Source of the DNA: Sacculina carcini
Lineage: Eukaryota; Arthropoda; Thecostraca; Sacculinidae
Reading direction: 5' to 3'
Assembly: GCA_916048095.2 (NCBI GenBank)
Contig: OU696582.1
Coordinates: forward strand, 3,354,001-3,418,000
DNA: 64,000 nt
The notes beneath the pieces are model-generated. The model had not been told where the DNA came from, searched no databases, and saw only the letters and a list, made by a program, of their open reading frames with translations. Positions 1-12,149 of the stretch are shown here, piece by piece (the first letter of the stretch is position 1; each line of letters starts with the position of its first letter). The position numbers were made by a program, and so were the translations under genes.

Positions 1-1088
1 ACGCATACAAACGGGCGAAACGCACACACAAAGGATACACTTGGATACACACAGACATACAACCGCCCAACCACGCAACTTGCACGCCTCCACAGATTCC
101 TCGCCATATTCCTGATTATGTAGGTGCTGGAAGAAGCGCATCTTCTGAAATACTTGCACAAAATTGAGAGTACTTAAAGGTAGGCAACTTCTGGTGGTTC
201 ACAAATATTGTGACCTGGTACGTGGCTGATGGTTTGTTATTGTGGCTGCCACTGGCTCTGGCTTATTAGAACCATCCTCTGATCCACTACTGGCATCATC
301 ACTCAGGGACCAGATGCAATGTCCATATTGTCATTGATTATGTGCGTCATATGGTCTGACAGACTGGGCCCATAAACACCAATGATCATTATCATCATAC
401 CCCTGAAACCGAAATTGTCAGCAATATGTTAATCACACTGCTACAATAAAAATTATTTATTAGTAGACGTCAAATTTTACAAAATGCATAAAAAGTGCTT
501 CTTTTAATATATCTCGGTAGTTATAATTACATTGGCGGGGAAATTTTTTTCACAAAAAAAACAAAAATGTGGGTTTTAGACGTTAAAAACTCATCTCATG
601 ACATAGCCGGAATTTTAAATTTTCTAAAATAAGACGCCTTAAAAATTTGTCACGGTGTTATGATATTAAATGCAATGTATAAATGCACGCTGTCTTAACA
701 AGGATTGATTGATTGCTGATGACAACTTTGATGAGTGAATTTCGAACTAAATGTTCTTTCAGAGACATACGTGAATGAAAGCGGAATAAATTGATCTCTA
801 TTGGAAGAATTTGAAGCATTGCATCAAATGAGACATGATAAGAGAGTCGGGGGTGTTGCAATATTTGTCATCGAGAAAAATCAAGCACAACACGCAGCTC
901 ATCTCATTGTCATTGTCAATTTATTGCCAGAATAACAATATTTTGCTAGATAATAACACATCAATTAATTACAAATTATATTAGAGTAAAAATTACAAAC
1001 TTAACTCGCAGCTATTTTTCGCTCATTACTGAAAAAAGGACAACTTAAAACTAAAACTAAAACTACGAAAGCATTTAGAAGGACTACA
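1..1088. other. Gene-free flank
   Basis: No gene, RNA or transposon terminus is recognised. The sequence is AT-rich with short open frames only. A minus-strand frame around 120-330 has an acidic Ser-rich look, but it is broken and resembles nothing I can name. Confidence 0.5.
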
Positions 1089-1225
1089 GACATGCGCACA
1101 CGCACACGCACACACACACACACACAAACACACATACAGACACACATACACACATAAGCACACACACACACACAAACACACATACAGACACACACACACA
1201 AACACACACACAAACACACATACAG

Positions 1226-1256
<31 letters not shown>

Positions 1257-1262
1257 CATACA
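1089..1262. repeat. Imperfect (CA)n microsatellite
   Basis: About 170 bp of ACACAC interrupted by AAACACAC and ATACAGAC units. It creates artefactual Cys/Val-rich open frames on the minus strand. The stretch from 1263 to 1899 holds nothing else that I recognise. Confidence 0.95.
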
Positions 1263-1899
1263 AAAGTCAATTGCAACACACTCATATTTGTTTAGTTTCA
1301 CATGATGCGAGATTAGCATGCAACAGATATAATCAAGTACCTCTTCAAAGTGACACGCTAACTCATGTCCTTGCCTTCACAGAGCAAGGGTGTAGATATG
1401 TGTGCAGGCTCGTTTATTGGCGCTTCAGTTGGTCAATTGCATGGGAACCTCAGCCATTGTATGCTTAGTCAAATGCAATACACGTACCTCAGTGAAAAGT
1501 ATAATTGAATATAATTGCATACACACACACTCATATGTAGCGTATTGTTACGTTTTTGCTATGCTGATTTTGATGACGATATAAATAATGAACTAGACGT
1601 AGTAGAATTTTCGCTGGGTATAATTGCACCTACCCACCCGGCTACATGATGGGGGATATATATATATACCCCAATACACCCAAATACACCCTATGATTTA
1701 CGCCCATGGCACAGAACAACTAAATCCTTATATAATTCAAATTCCTGAGCACTTTTTTCAGTCCTATATTTCTTGTTCGAAATCTTGGTTGGTTGATCAG
1801 AAAGGTGAGGCAGATTTATGGCGATACCGTTTTTCATAAATAATATTTTATAGGATTTGATGGGATTGAGATACAATACAAATAGTAAAACCATTCATT

Positions 1900-1905
1900 T
1901 TTATT
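1900..1905 (-). terminator. Candidate poly(A) signal of cuticle-like gene A
   Basis: AATAAA on the minus strand, about 105 nt downstream of the stop codon at 2010. Spacing and strand suit the terminal exon of gene A. No cleavage site was identified. Confidence 0.5.
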
Positions 1906-2009
1906 CATAATGTATTTTTTTGCTTCGAGCTGTAAAATAAATATCGTTTGTATGCAGTACAGATTTGGCCTAGTTGCAAAGTAATGTTCCGAATCGGCTC
2001 GGACTTCAA

Positions 2010-3416
2010 TCAGTGTCCGTATCCGTGGTCACGTCCGTAGCCGTATCCATGTCCGTATCCATGTCCGTAGCTCTTGTGGATGTACACTGGCACCTTGCGC
2101 TCGTGGTACACGTGTTTGTACACGGGCACGTGTTTCACCACGGGCACTGGCTTGTACACGGGCACGTGTTTGACGACCGGGTACGGCTGAGGCACGTGTT
2201 TGACGACCGGGTACGGCTGAGGCACGTGTTTGATGACTTCCTTGTAGACGGGCACCTTCTTGATGACCGGGTAGGGCACGCGCTTGATGACGGGGTAGGG
2301 CTCGTGTTTGACGACCGTCTTGACTTTCTCGTAGCTGCAGAAAGTGCACAGAATGCAGCATATTAGGCGAGCTGATTCCTAACTTGATTGGAGTTTCTGA
2401 ATCCCACAAATTCCTTACTTGCATCTATTAAACCGTTCGTGCTTGAAGTATATAAAAAAATCACAATTCACGTAGGATCAGGACAGTCACAAGTAAGCTA
2501 CTGGCTGGACCGATTTGATTGCAACACAGATATCAAGGCCAAGGGATGTGACGGGATTAGCTACAGTCAATGATGGTCAAGTAGAGCTTGACGTCACGAA
2601 TCATACGAGTGGGTAAATAAAAGCGTGGAACCCCTGTAGTTGACTCGCCAAACCCCTGTGGTTCGATCTAACCCAAGTTAGGAACCACTTTATATGGCGT
2701 TCATTCATGCGCCATTTGAGATATTAATCGGAAACTCACAGTTGAATGGTCTTCTTTGAATGCTTGTCAAAACACCTTGTGCTGGGAACTAGATATGCAC
2801 TAATTTAATTTAGCGTCGACTTTTACAATACTGTTTACAATACAGTTTGCATATTGCACACATTACAATGAATGATAAGAGCGTGTATATACCCATAATG
2901 CTCCGAGGTGTATCCATTATCGTGGTGGCCATAGCCTCCATGACCGTGGCCTCCATGACCGTGGTCTCCATGACCGTCGGCAGCGGCCAAAACCACCAAA
3001 GCAGAAACACACAGAATTGTCTGCAACGCACCGCAAGGGTAGCAGAGGAAATATTTGAAACTATATTAATTCATTCAACATAATAACTAACTATATTAAC
3101 TATATTAATATATTCATTCATTCATTATATTAATAACAACAATATGTCCGTGTAAATAGGTAGCATAAAGAAGCGAGCGTAAAATATTTAGCATAACAAA
3201 ATATATGCAATGTGAGAGATATCAATGTTTTGGAACATGTCAACTAGAGTGAGACATTGCTCATTATCAGTAGGATTCTCAATTATAAGTATCTCTGCTG
3301 AAATCTGGGTATTCAATTTACCAAACGCCAATTTTAACAAATCTACCAGCTAAATGGGCTAGCTGCAGAGCTTGCCTAGCTAACTTACTAGTGACACAAC
3401 TCACCAGCTTGTTCAT
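2010..3416 (-). CDS. Secreted His/Gly-rich cuticle-type protein, gene A (three exons)
   Basis: Spliced gene of three coding exons: 3405-3416 (MNKL), 2893-3020 and 2010-2334. Donors read GTGAGT and GTATAT; both acceptors end in CAG. Phases are 0 and 2, and the coding sum is 465 nt, giving 154 residues plus TGA. Residues 1 to about 18 form a signal peptide ending LAAA before DGHG. Residues 19-46 are HGHGG repeats. The last exon carries proline-spaced VKHVP, YPVVKHVP and VPVYK repeats and ends in a YGHGYGHGYGYG tail. Such low-complexity VKHVPVYK proteins are typical of arthropod cuticle or matrix. No Rebers-Riddiford chitin-binding consensus is visible. The likely role is an extracellular structural component (inference). 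Gene B at 20395-22387 is its paralogue. The exon model rests on splice signals, phase agreement and paralogue agreement, not on transcripts. Confidence 0.8.
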
Positions 3417-3465
3417 GATGACAGATGTCAGTGGAATGATTATGCATTTGTCGACCGACTCGCCT

Positions 3466-3473
3466 CTTATATA
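3466..3473 (-). promoter_or_regulatory. TATA box of cuticle-like gene A
   Basis: TATATAAG on the minus strand, about 50 nt upstream of the ATG at 3416. A TCATTC arthropod-style initiator lies about 35 nt downstream, near 3434-3439. This implies a 5' UTR of only about 20 nt. Confidence 0.65.
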
Positions 3474-4097
3474 CGTCGCCACTCGAGAAGCATTCGGCAT
3501 GCTCCGGCACCCGTCCGGAGCTGCTTGCTCTGCAACCTGACCTCCGTCAAGGTCAGCAACGACAAGTGCCAACCGGGAAACTTGAGCGTTGACAAAAAAC
3601 CCGGTGTTTGGCCGTGAAGCGTGGCTCGCGCCCGGGCGGCAAACTGCTCACGGCCGACCAGGTCGACACGGTCGAGGTGTGAGTGTTTAGCGTCAAAAAC
3701 GTCAATCTTGTCTGCTGTCCAGCATGCGTCTCTACAGCAGTTGGCTTCCTAGTACCAATCAAAAACTAGTTAATGTATTCTGGTTCACATGGATCTAATA
3801 GGAACTGTGAAAGTTCGATGAGGAACGTCTTGGCATCCTCGGCGTAGTGTAAGGAGTGCGGGAGAGACGGTCAGCCCCGGCCGGCACGTTTCAGGTTGTG
3901 GCATATGAACTGCTGAAGACGTTGAATTATCGGTATATCTGAGTCGTATTTCTGAATATAATATTTAATATTTGATGCTTAAATCTTAAATAGCTGAATG
4001 AAGGCAGGATCGATTGAAAAAAATGATCTCCGCTTAGGTGACTTGACTGATACTGCACTGTTACTGACTTGACTGTTGGTGAATGCACTGTTATATG
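3474..4097. other. GC-richer upstream flank of gene A
   Basis: Roughly 3480-3900 is more GC-rich than its surroundings but has no convincing coding frame. It may be promoter-proximal DNA of gene A. Nothing further is recognised. Confidence 0.3.
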
Positions 4098-4608
4098 CAG
4101 GGTTTGTATGGATTAAACCAAGTGGTTTTAAAAAAGCATGTGGTTTTTAAATGGTATACTTCTTCTAAGCCTTGGTTTTGATATACAATTGTTTTTAAAA
4201 AATGGGTTTCAATTAAACTTACAATATCACAAAGAGAACCGTATTAGTGTAAAACGTATATCATCAACACGGAAAATATGTCTATATTTCTACCAGTGCG
4301 CCGCTTTAACACATACGTGTTTATATGTCTATGCATGTATTTCTTAGTTAGATAATCGTGAATATATCTTAAATATATATCACACTTAAACATTTATTTT
4401 TTGTTGTATTAAATACACATAAAACATGTGGATAGCACATGGGACACAATCACTATGAGGCGAGCAGTCGCAGGAAAATGTGGCATCAGTCGTCCGACTG
4501 ATGCCCACCGACATTGACCATTGAGCCTGTGATGTGCACCGACATGATCATGCGCAAACATTGCCGTGTTGTATGTCCAAACACTTCATGGCTTGATGAA
4601 AGCCGCTT

Positions 4609-4683
4609 GTTATCTAGAGACACGCTAGGACTAGAGACACGCTAGTTATCGCTAGTTATCGCTAGTTATCTAGAGACACGCTA
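4609..4683. repeat. Short tandem repeat (CTAGAGACACG and GCTAGTTATC units)
   Basis: Two repeat motifs alternate: CTAGAGACACGCTA three times and GCTAGTTATC three times. They lie in the 5' part of the hAT element, where subterminal repeats often bind transposase. That role is only an inference here. Confidence 0.7.
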
Positions 4684-5324
4684 TATAGGAAGCAGTCTGT
4701 GGTCAAAGTCAGTTGAGGTTGCACGACAGATTAGTGCGGTGATATTTGAGCGTATATTAAGCTAAACTGCGAAAAACGGTGTATGGTGCGTTATTACTGG
4801 ACGAAAACCTGATCCAGTTTTGGGCAAATTTTGAGAGAAAAAGCATACCAAGTATAAAAGATTGTCGTGCTGTATGTCGTCGATGTGGACTCCATTTGAA
4901 AGGGCAGACTGAATAGAATGAAAAAGCATTGAACAAATTGTAGAGAAGAGAGCATCAACTATCAGCATGGATCAAGCAATTGAAGGGTCCGGAAATGTGG
5001 ACAAAAACAAGAAAACTATTTGAGAAACGGCAAAGCCAAGCGATTAGTGATGAATACTTTATTGCTTACTGTATCCGCGTTATCTTGGAGAAAACTGAAG
5101 GAAGAACAGGTCGATAGATTGACTGATGTAGTCGAGTCACGATATCCTCAATTGCTTCCCATGATTACGGAACTCAGATGCAAAGCAGCATCATTCAATA
5201 AAGCCTACCTGTTGAAAAGTAATTACGTCAATAGAGTATACCCAACAGAGCGGTGGAGTCAATTCGCCAACAAAATGGCCAAGGCTGGAATTTACCTGGT
5301 GAAGGCATTTATGGTGACAGCTGC

Positions 5325-5565
5325 TGTTGTATAATTGTTATGTGTAGTGCGGTGTAATAGTTGTCACGTGTGTTGTAGATTTTAGGCCGAAGTGATTGGA
5401 AACGGATGGACCGTTAGGAATTTGAAAATCAGTGGGAAAGAGAGAGATGAAGTGATAGGAAGTCAGAGACAGAATAATCGTAGACTTTTAAGCGTTATTG
5501 TTCTTGTAATATTGTTTCGTATATAATATATTCTTATTGTTCGTACTGCTTGGAGTTTGATCACA
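5325..5565 (+). repeat. 5' LTR of element R1
   Basis: Starts TGTTGTATAATTG and ends GATCACA. It is the same length as the 3' copy and directly follows the GCTGC target duplicate. Confidence 0.9.
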
Positions 5566-6211
5566 AGATATTTCGGCCAAAAATGTCTGCAAGTGTTAAG
5601 ATTGGTGACATGATTCGTTGCTACGACGGCAGTGGCGATATCTCGCAGTGGTTGGCAAAGGTCAAGTTGGTCGCCGAACTCAAGGGAATAACTGATGTGG
5701 CAAAAATTATTCCATTGTTCCTGGAGGGCGCAGCATTCGCTTTCTTCGCAGAGATGAATGTGGAAGACAAATATTGCGTCAAAAGAAGTGAGAATACGTT
5801 GTTGGCAGCTTTCAGTATCAATGCATTTCAGGCCTACGAGAAATTCACGAGGCGTGTATGGACAGACGAGCCAGTGGACGTATTTTTAACAGATCTGCGA
5901 AGATTGGCACGGCTGGCTGCCATTGAATCTGATGTCGTACTATTGAGGGCGTTCGTGTTGGGTCTATCTTCGGTTGTTTCTCGTGAGCTGAGAGCTCTCA
6001 CAAATGTAGATTCGCTTCCACTGAGCAGCGTTGTAGAGCGTGCGCGGTGCCTAATGGCCGAGTATGCAGACCATTCTGTTGTGTCCGTAGCTGCCAGAGA
6101 GAAACAACGAACAAAATCGGCACACGTCACGAGACGATGCTTCAGGTGCGGTGGGCTTCATCTTGGACGATTCTGTCCGGAAGGTCGGGGAAAGATAACA
6201 TGCTGGACATG

Positions 6212-6440
6212 TTATTATTATTATTATCTATAATTACAGGCAAATCCAGTAGCATGGGAAGAGTGCAAGCACTATCACCACCCTAAGGTGGCCCCATGTA
6301 CCGGAAGCGCCCAAAAGGTTCAGAGAGGAAGAGAGTTCGAAAAGAAAAAAGTCTAGAAAGAGAGTTGGAAAGAGAATAATAAATAAATAACAATAAATCA
6401 TAAACCATCATCCGATAACAATCCATAATGTCACTCCGCC
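6212..6440 (-). mobile_element. LINE 3'-end fragment inserted in element R1
   Basis: This is the reverse complement of the terminal 3' UTR of the LINE at 50440-53214. It shares the GGGGCCACC..GGTGGTAATAGTGCTTGC block and the (TAA)n-type tail, and it extends back to the GGCGGAGTGACATTATGG segment. It is a severely 5'-truncated insertion, about 229 bp long, with no coding content. Confidence 0.85.
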
Positions 6441-9344
6441 TCCATCCATAATGTGGCGAAGAAGACCATATCTCCAGACATTGTACCGTGTCGGGAAACG
6501 GAGAAGGGAGAGTTTCTGCGCCGGAGGCTCCCCCGAAGTAGCACTGAAGGCGCTACCTATTGTTGATGCCACGGTTAACGGACACGATGCGAGAGCTTTG
6601 ATTGATTCTGGCTGCTCTCAAACAGTGATATCAGCTCGGTTTTGTAGTTATGTACCTGGACGGTGCAATATTGTAACATTTGACGGTGACAAAGTGTGTT
6701 GTGGTGGTCCGGCTCGCGCATCAATCAAACGGATGGACAGAAGCGTGAACGTTGCTGTGATTGCTGCAGAACAGCTCATATCTGGAGTGGGCGTTCTTAT
6801 AGGCATGGACATAATCATCAAGATGGGTGGAATATTTATTGATGATCGTGGAGTGAAATTCATTGTACATCGTAATGTGTGTGCTTCTGCTCAAGGTGTA
6901 AACGTACATAAGTTATCTGTTGACGACGATGACTTCTCATCCTGGTTTGACGGTGAGAAGTGGACGGCCAGGTTGAAGTGGAAGAATGAGCCCCCGGTGC
7001 TTAGAAATTCGGTATGTTGTTACAAAAGCGGCATGACATCTGAGGTGGAGAAGAAATTCGACGCTGAAGTGCAGAGGTGGGTCGATGAGGGCTTGTTGGT
7101 ACCTGACAATACCAAATGTCCGATTGATGTCATGCCACTCATGGCCGTTGTGCAAGAGAAAAAAGGAAAAGTTAGACCCGTGCTAGACTACCGAGAACTT
7201 AATTACTTTGTCCGTTGCAAGAATGGTAGGGACATGGTGGCTTGTGATGAAGCACTGCGTGAGTGGAGAAGGGGAGGTGAGCAATCGAAACTACTTGATC
7301 TTAAATCGGCTTATTTACAGATTCACGTTGCGTCGGATTTACAAGGTTTTCAGCGTGTGTGTTGGCGAGGAAAATACTTTCACCAATCTCGGTTGGGTTT
7401 CGGGTTAAATTGTGGCCCTCGAATTATGAGTCAGGTTCTACAGAGAGTGTTAAGGCAGAGTGAAAGAGTAAGGAATGGAACTAGTGCATACATGGACGAT
7501 ATAATTGTAGATGAGCAAGTGGTGCCGGCAGAAGAAGTTGCTGTGCATTTAAATAATTTTGGTCTCGAGGCGAAACTTCCTGAACCGCTTGGGAATAATC
7601 GTGTTCTCGGGTTGAAGTTGGAACGAGGAGGTAATGGTCGACTGGAGTTCAAGCGTGGAAATGAATTGCCAGATATCGAAGAGACACGAATGAGTCGGCG
7701 GACGTCGTTTTCTGTGTGTGGTCGTCTGATTGCGCACCACCCTGTGTGCAGGTTGCTCCGTGTGGCGTGCAGCTACGTGAAAAGAGCGTGTGAAGTAAAG
7801 TAGTGGGATGATGATATTGGTGGGGAGGCGCACGGAATGTTGCCGGACGTGTTGAGGAAAGTCCGAATGTGTGATCCAGTGAGAGGACCATGGTTGGTGA
7901 CGTTTGATGTGGTTTCTGGAGAAGTGTGGAGTGATGCTAGTAATATGGCCACTGGAGTTGGCATTGAGATTAAGGGAAAATTGTGGAATATGGCGCTTGG
8001 CTAAGAAAACCGTCTGATTTCAGTCACATAGCATCGCTGAGCTTGACGCAGCTATACATGGTATTAATCTGGCTCAAAAATGGAAGATAATGAATTAGGA
8101 TGTTGTGACTGATTCGGCAACGGTTTCCAGTTGGTTGAAGTCAGCTTCGCGAGGTGAAAAAAGAGGTATGGCTTCGGGCATGTCGGAAATGGTAGTGAGA
8201 CGACGATCAGTCCTATTTCAAGAAGTTGTTGAGCAGTTTGGACTAAAAGTTAATGTTACGTTAGTGGAGTCACGCAAGAACTTGGCAGATGCCCTGACTA
8301 GGGTAGACAAACGATGGTTGAACAAAAAACGTGTCAGCAATAGTCCAACACCGGTGTGCAATGTGAGTGTAAGCACTCTGCACAATGATCACCACTTCGG
8401 TGTGGAGAAAACCCTGCAGCTGGCCAAGCTCGTCAACCCGGATGTGACAAGGAAAGAGGCGGAGTATTGTGTGAAGCATTGCACTCAATGTCGCAGTATC
8501 GACCCAGCTCCAGTACAACATGAGCCGGGTGTGCTGACTGTGAGTGAAAACTGGTTGAGGTTGTCTGTTGACACAACTCACTGGAACGGCAAATGTTTCC
8601 TAACAATTGTTGATTGTGGTCCAAGCCGTTTTGCTCTGTGGCGTCGGATAGAGTCTGACAACTCGAGAGATGTCGTTAGAATTTTAGAGGAAGTGTTTAG
8701 GCAACGAGGTCCGCCGTCCGAGATTCTGCTTGACAACTGCGCAACTTTTTGTTCCTACCAAGTGTCTCAGTTGTGTCGTAAGTGGTGGGTGAATTTGAGG
8801 TACCGAGCTGCATATATACCTGCAGGGAACGGTGTGGTTGAGAGAAACCACCGAACAATTAAGCGTATGGCAGCTCGCACCGGAAAATCACCATTGGATG
8901 CTGTGTTTTTTTACAACCTGGCCGCGACTGGCAACGAGGGTTGCGTTAGTTCACCAAGTATTATGATTCATTCATATCAATGGCGGCATCCTCGCGCAGA
9001 ACCAACGACATTGGACGACACCACTAGTACCAGAATTCGTCAGGGTGAAACTGTTCTGGTGAAACCGGCAGACGGCAAGTGTACGTCGCGTTGGCAGCCA
9101 GGCAGAGTAACTGGCGTTATTTTAGGAAATAACATTGAGGTTGACGGTGTGTCTCGTCATATACTTGATGTACGCCGTTTATTGGATATAACGGATGATA
9201 TTGACGATGATGAGGAGACAGACGATGCACCAGGGGAACGTGAGCAGACTTCTGAAATTCTGCATGCGGATACGGATGATGGTGGGAACAGCGATGCAAC
9301 ATAAACAGGACTATTGTTGCCAAGAATATCTTGACGGGTGCGAC

Positions 9345-10677
9345 TGTAGCCAGTGCGCATCAACACACGCCACACATCATTCACGCCATCAACACACGCC
9401 GCTCAGTCGCCACCCGCTACCGACCAGCAGGTTCGAGGCACTCCACGTGGACATTGTGGGGCCATTACCGGAGGTGAGAGGCTTCAAGTATTTATTCACA
9501 ATAATCGATCGCTTCACGCGCTACCCCGAGGCTGTACCACTGCGTGACATCACGGCGTTAAGTTGCGCCTAAGCGCTTCTCGGGTGGATATCGCGGTTCG
9601 GTCTTTGTTTGGGTATAACGTCCGATAGAGGCGCGCAGTTTGTTTCAGACCTCTGGAAGGAGCTGTGGACGATGCTCGGCGTACAGTTGTCGACCACGTG
9701 TGCGTACATGCCTCAGCAGAATGGCATCGTTGAGCGCATGCACCGGCAGTTGAAGGTGTCCCTCATGGCCGCCTTGAGAGACAACAACGATTGGCCATCA
9801 GCGTTGCCAGTAGTGCTGATGGGTCTCCGAGCCGCTCACAAGCCAGATCTTGGTTCATCGCCGGCAGAGCTGGTGTTTGGTGAGCCGTTTCGTCTGCCGG
9901 GACAGTTTTTCACGCAGTCGGCGCTTCATCCTGCCACTGAAACCGCTCGTCATCTGGCCACCACGATGTCTCGTCTGCGTCCGGTTCCCACGGCTTGGCA
10001 CAACCGCTACGAGTATCACCGACCTTTCGTTTCTCCCGCGCTGAAGGAGGCGTCACACGTGTTCGTGCGAGTCGATGCTCATCGACCTCCATTGACGCCG
10101 CCATACCAGGGCCCGTTTGCAGTGGTCAGTCGAGGCGAAAAGGCTTTCGTGGTGGATCGCGGTGGCCGCAGAGACACGGTGGCCGTCGACAGGCTCAAGC
10201 CGGCGTACTTAGAGAGGGCGGACGGTGCACCTTCGGTGACCGAGACAGGGCAGGCGCGACTGTCTTCCCCGGAGCGACAGCGAACGCCGGCAGCACCAGC
10301 GGAGACAGGTGACGTTCCAGCAAGACACATTGTGCGGTCTCGCCGAAGCAGGCCTGTGAGGCCCCCAATGCGCTTTCGTTGATGTGCATTGTTAATTGTG
10401 TGCGTTGAGTGTATTCTTTACCTGCGTTTTGTTGCGTTTTGTACCGCTTGTTTTATCGTTACATTGCACCTGGAGGGGGGTTGTAGCCAGTGCGCATAGA
10501 TAGCAGCTGTTTTATATTAATTATGTGTGGACTAATCATGGCGCGCTGGATACGTTGATTATTTTCATTGTTACTTTTCTCTTCACGATTACATCACTCG
10601 TGTCCTGACCAGTGAGGTGTGCGTTATTTTCCGCTGGGTAAAAGTATTTGACACTTACAGCTTTTTGGTCCTCTACA
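9345..10677 (+). mobile_element. Second Ty3/Gypsy-like LTR fossil nested in R1 (element R2)
   Basis: A different, GC-richer Ty3-like family. Its integrase is recognisable from DIVGPLPE, the IDRFTRYPEAVPL stretch, PQQNGIVERMHR and a C-terminal RPPMRFR tail. Flanking CGAC at 9341-9344 and 10678-10681 fits the 4-bp target duplication of the Gypsy group. The LTR termini are TGTAG..CTACA. Only a short sliver of the 5' LTR, the integrase and the 3' LTR remain, so the element is a broken remnant. It must be younger than R1. Confidence 0.8.
10482..10677 (+). repeat. 3' LTR of element R2
   Basis: It is preceded by a GGAGGGGGG polypurine tract and spans TGTAGCCAG to CTCTACA. The first 16 bp recur at 9345, marking the left boundary of R2. 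Confidence 0.75.
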
Positions 10678-10735
10678 CGACGATCACCGGTGTGGCTTAG
10701 TGACTACGAAAGATGATGTGGACACCAAGAGGGCG

Positions 10736-10976
10736 TGTTGTATAATTGTTATGTGTAGTGCGTTGTAATAGTTGTCACGTGTGTTGTAGATTTTATGACA
10801 AAGTGATTGGAGACAGATGGACCGTTAGGAATTTGAAAAGCAGTGGGAAAGAGAGAGAGGAAGTGATAGGAAGTCAGAGACAGAATAATCGTAGACTTTT
10901 AAGCGTTATTACTCTTGTAATATTGTTTCGTATATAATATATTCTTATTGCTCTTACTGCTTGGAGTTGGATCACC
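10736..10976 (+). repeat. 3' LTR of element R1
   Basis: A 241-bp partner of the 5' LTR, about 94 percent identical by eye. It is followed immediately by the GCTGC target duplicate and the resumed hAT dimerisation domain. Confidence 0.9.
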
Positions 10977-11488
10977 GCTGCATCATCGGCTGGTGTTGAA
11001 CGCACATTCTCTAATTTTGGATTAGTCCTCACCAAACTACGCAATCGTCTCGTCACAGAAAAGGCCAAGACGAGTGTATTATATAAGATATTAGCATACA
11101 AAATTATATATATTATATATTTTGAGTGTATTTTTGTGTATTTATTAGATTTGTATTGGAACAAATAAACTTAAAGAAATGACTATAATAAACGTAATAC
11201 ATCATTTGAGAAGTTAAATTGTTGCTACATACACAAGCTAGCTGTAGCATAAAGCTGATAAACACCGACAGTCGAATTTTCTGGTGAAATGGATGTTTTG
11301 TTAATGATACTCGTTCAAACGTATACCCTAAATGATCTAGCGCTTGTGAGAAATAAAAATGAGCAAAAAAATTAAGCAAGCCTGACTAAAAAGTATGGTT
11401 GTTTGAAAAAACAACAAAAACACTTCAAATAAAAAGAAAAAACAGTGTTTTTCGGCTTTTTCCGAAAACCATTTTCTTACAAACCCCC

Positions 11489-12149
11489 ATTATAATTAGT
11501 TCGTTTTTCACATATATCAACATTGATCTATGCTATGATGCAAAATTAACTATGCGAAATCCGTAATACGGTAATTTAGCCAAGTTAGAAGAGCAGTATT
11601 TTGCAACACCACATCCACTCTGCAACGGTGATCACCGGTCTGTGAATAATTAGAAGTGTCACATTATCAAAGCTAGATCTTATCTAGGTATTTTCCGCAA
11701 ACAGCCAAAGAAGAGGCCAGAGACCGCGTTGGCAAGGCCGCATTCTGAAACAGCACTGTCAAATCTGAGTACCATTACGCTCATGCGTGAAATGTCACCG
11801 CAAAGGAGTTCGCACTGGCATTTGTGTTGAAATACACTCCGTTCAAGTTTGTTGATTGTACTCGAGTGTGTGTCATGCTTGCTGGTTGATCCAATTTTAG
11901 TATTGTAATATTTTGAGGGGTCCATAGGGTCATTGCTTCCTATATCATACTTGCAACCACAAATTTCCCAGTGAGTGGTAATGAAATTTGTGTTGATGTC
12001 TCAAAAACAAACTGACCGCGCATACTATATGACATCGCTCAATGTGATGGACCAGAAGATCTTAATGACAGAAATCTCGCAATAAAGTTAAATATGCTTC
12101 AACTGTGCCGATGAAAACGTACTTTAATCAATCTATACCATTTGCATTT
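11489..12149. other. Gene-free AT-rich stretch
   Basis: No gene, tRNA or recognisable terminus. Short open frames lack family resemblance. Confidence 0.4.

Larger units (their letters stand above)
5325..10976 (+). mobile_element. Ty3/Gypsy-like LTR retrotransposon fossil (element R1)
   Basis: Two 241-bp LTRs (5325-5565 and 10736-10976) begin TGTTGTATAATTG. The 5-bp target duplication GCTGC flanks the whole at 5320-5324 and 10977-10981. Parts in order: a gag-like region with a CCHC-type knuckle (about 5583-6210), an aspartic protease with DSGCSQT and a reverse transcriptase with YMDD (about 6540-7800), an RNase H remnant (about 8100-8290), and an integrase with zinc-binding and DDE domains (about 8340-9304). 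No convincing primer binding site is seen and the leader is very short. By hand count the LTRs differ at about 14 of 241 sites (roughly 6 percent), which suggests millions of years of age. It is broken, with several reading-frame breaks, and it carries two later insertions. Confidence 0.9.
4840..11160 (+). pseudogene. hAT transposase remnant
   Basis: A BED zinc finger is visible with the spacing CRAVCRRCG followed downstream by a His and a Cys. It is broken by frame changes around 4930-5090. The open segment 5020-5324 leads to a dimerisation domain that resumes at about 10982 as SSAGVERTFSNFG, the hallmark ERxFS motif. Only about 200 codons remain, against roughly 600 in intact hAT transposases. 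The LTR fossil landed exactly at the start of the dimerisation motif. Confidence 0.75.
4098..11488 (+). mobile_element. hAT DNA transposon with a BED-finger transposase remnant, split by an LTR fossil
   Basis: The left end reads CAGGGTTTGTATGG and the right end closes with CTTACAAACCCCC, an imperfect inverted pair. Flanking octamers (gttatatg and attataat) share a TTATA core, so the target duplication is degenerate. Inside are a BED-type zinc finger (about 4840-4950), a transposase segment (about 5020-5324) and the C-terminal dimerisation domain (about 10982-11100). All are on the plus strand and interrupted by an LTR element. Removing that insertion leaves about 1.7 kb, so the element is internally deleted and dead. 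Confidence 0.75.

Noticed and set aside
2029-2424. 131-codon minus frame with Arg/Gln/Thr repeats
   Set aside because: Wrong frame of gene A exon 3. The VKHVP frame is supported by the paralogue and by the splice phases.
2419-2424. ATGCAA followed by GTAAGG as first exon of gene A
   Set aside because: Its phase (0) does not fit the first base of exon 3, while the 3405-3416 and 2893-3020 exons fit exactly.
10874-11379. Minus-strand open frames just right of the LTR fossil
   Set aside because: They run antisense to the hAT dimerisation domain and AT-rich flank and have no recognisable content.
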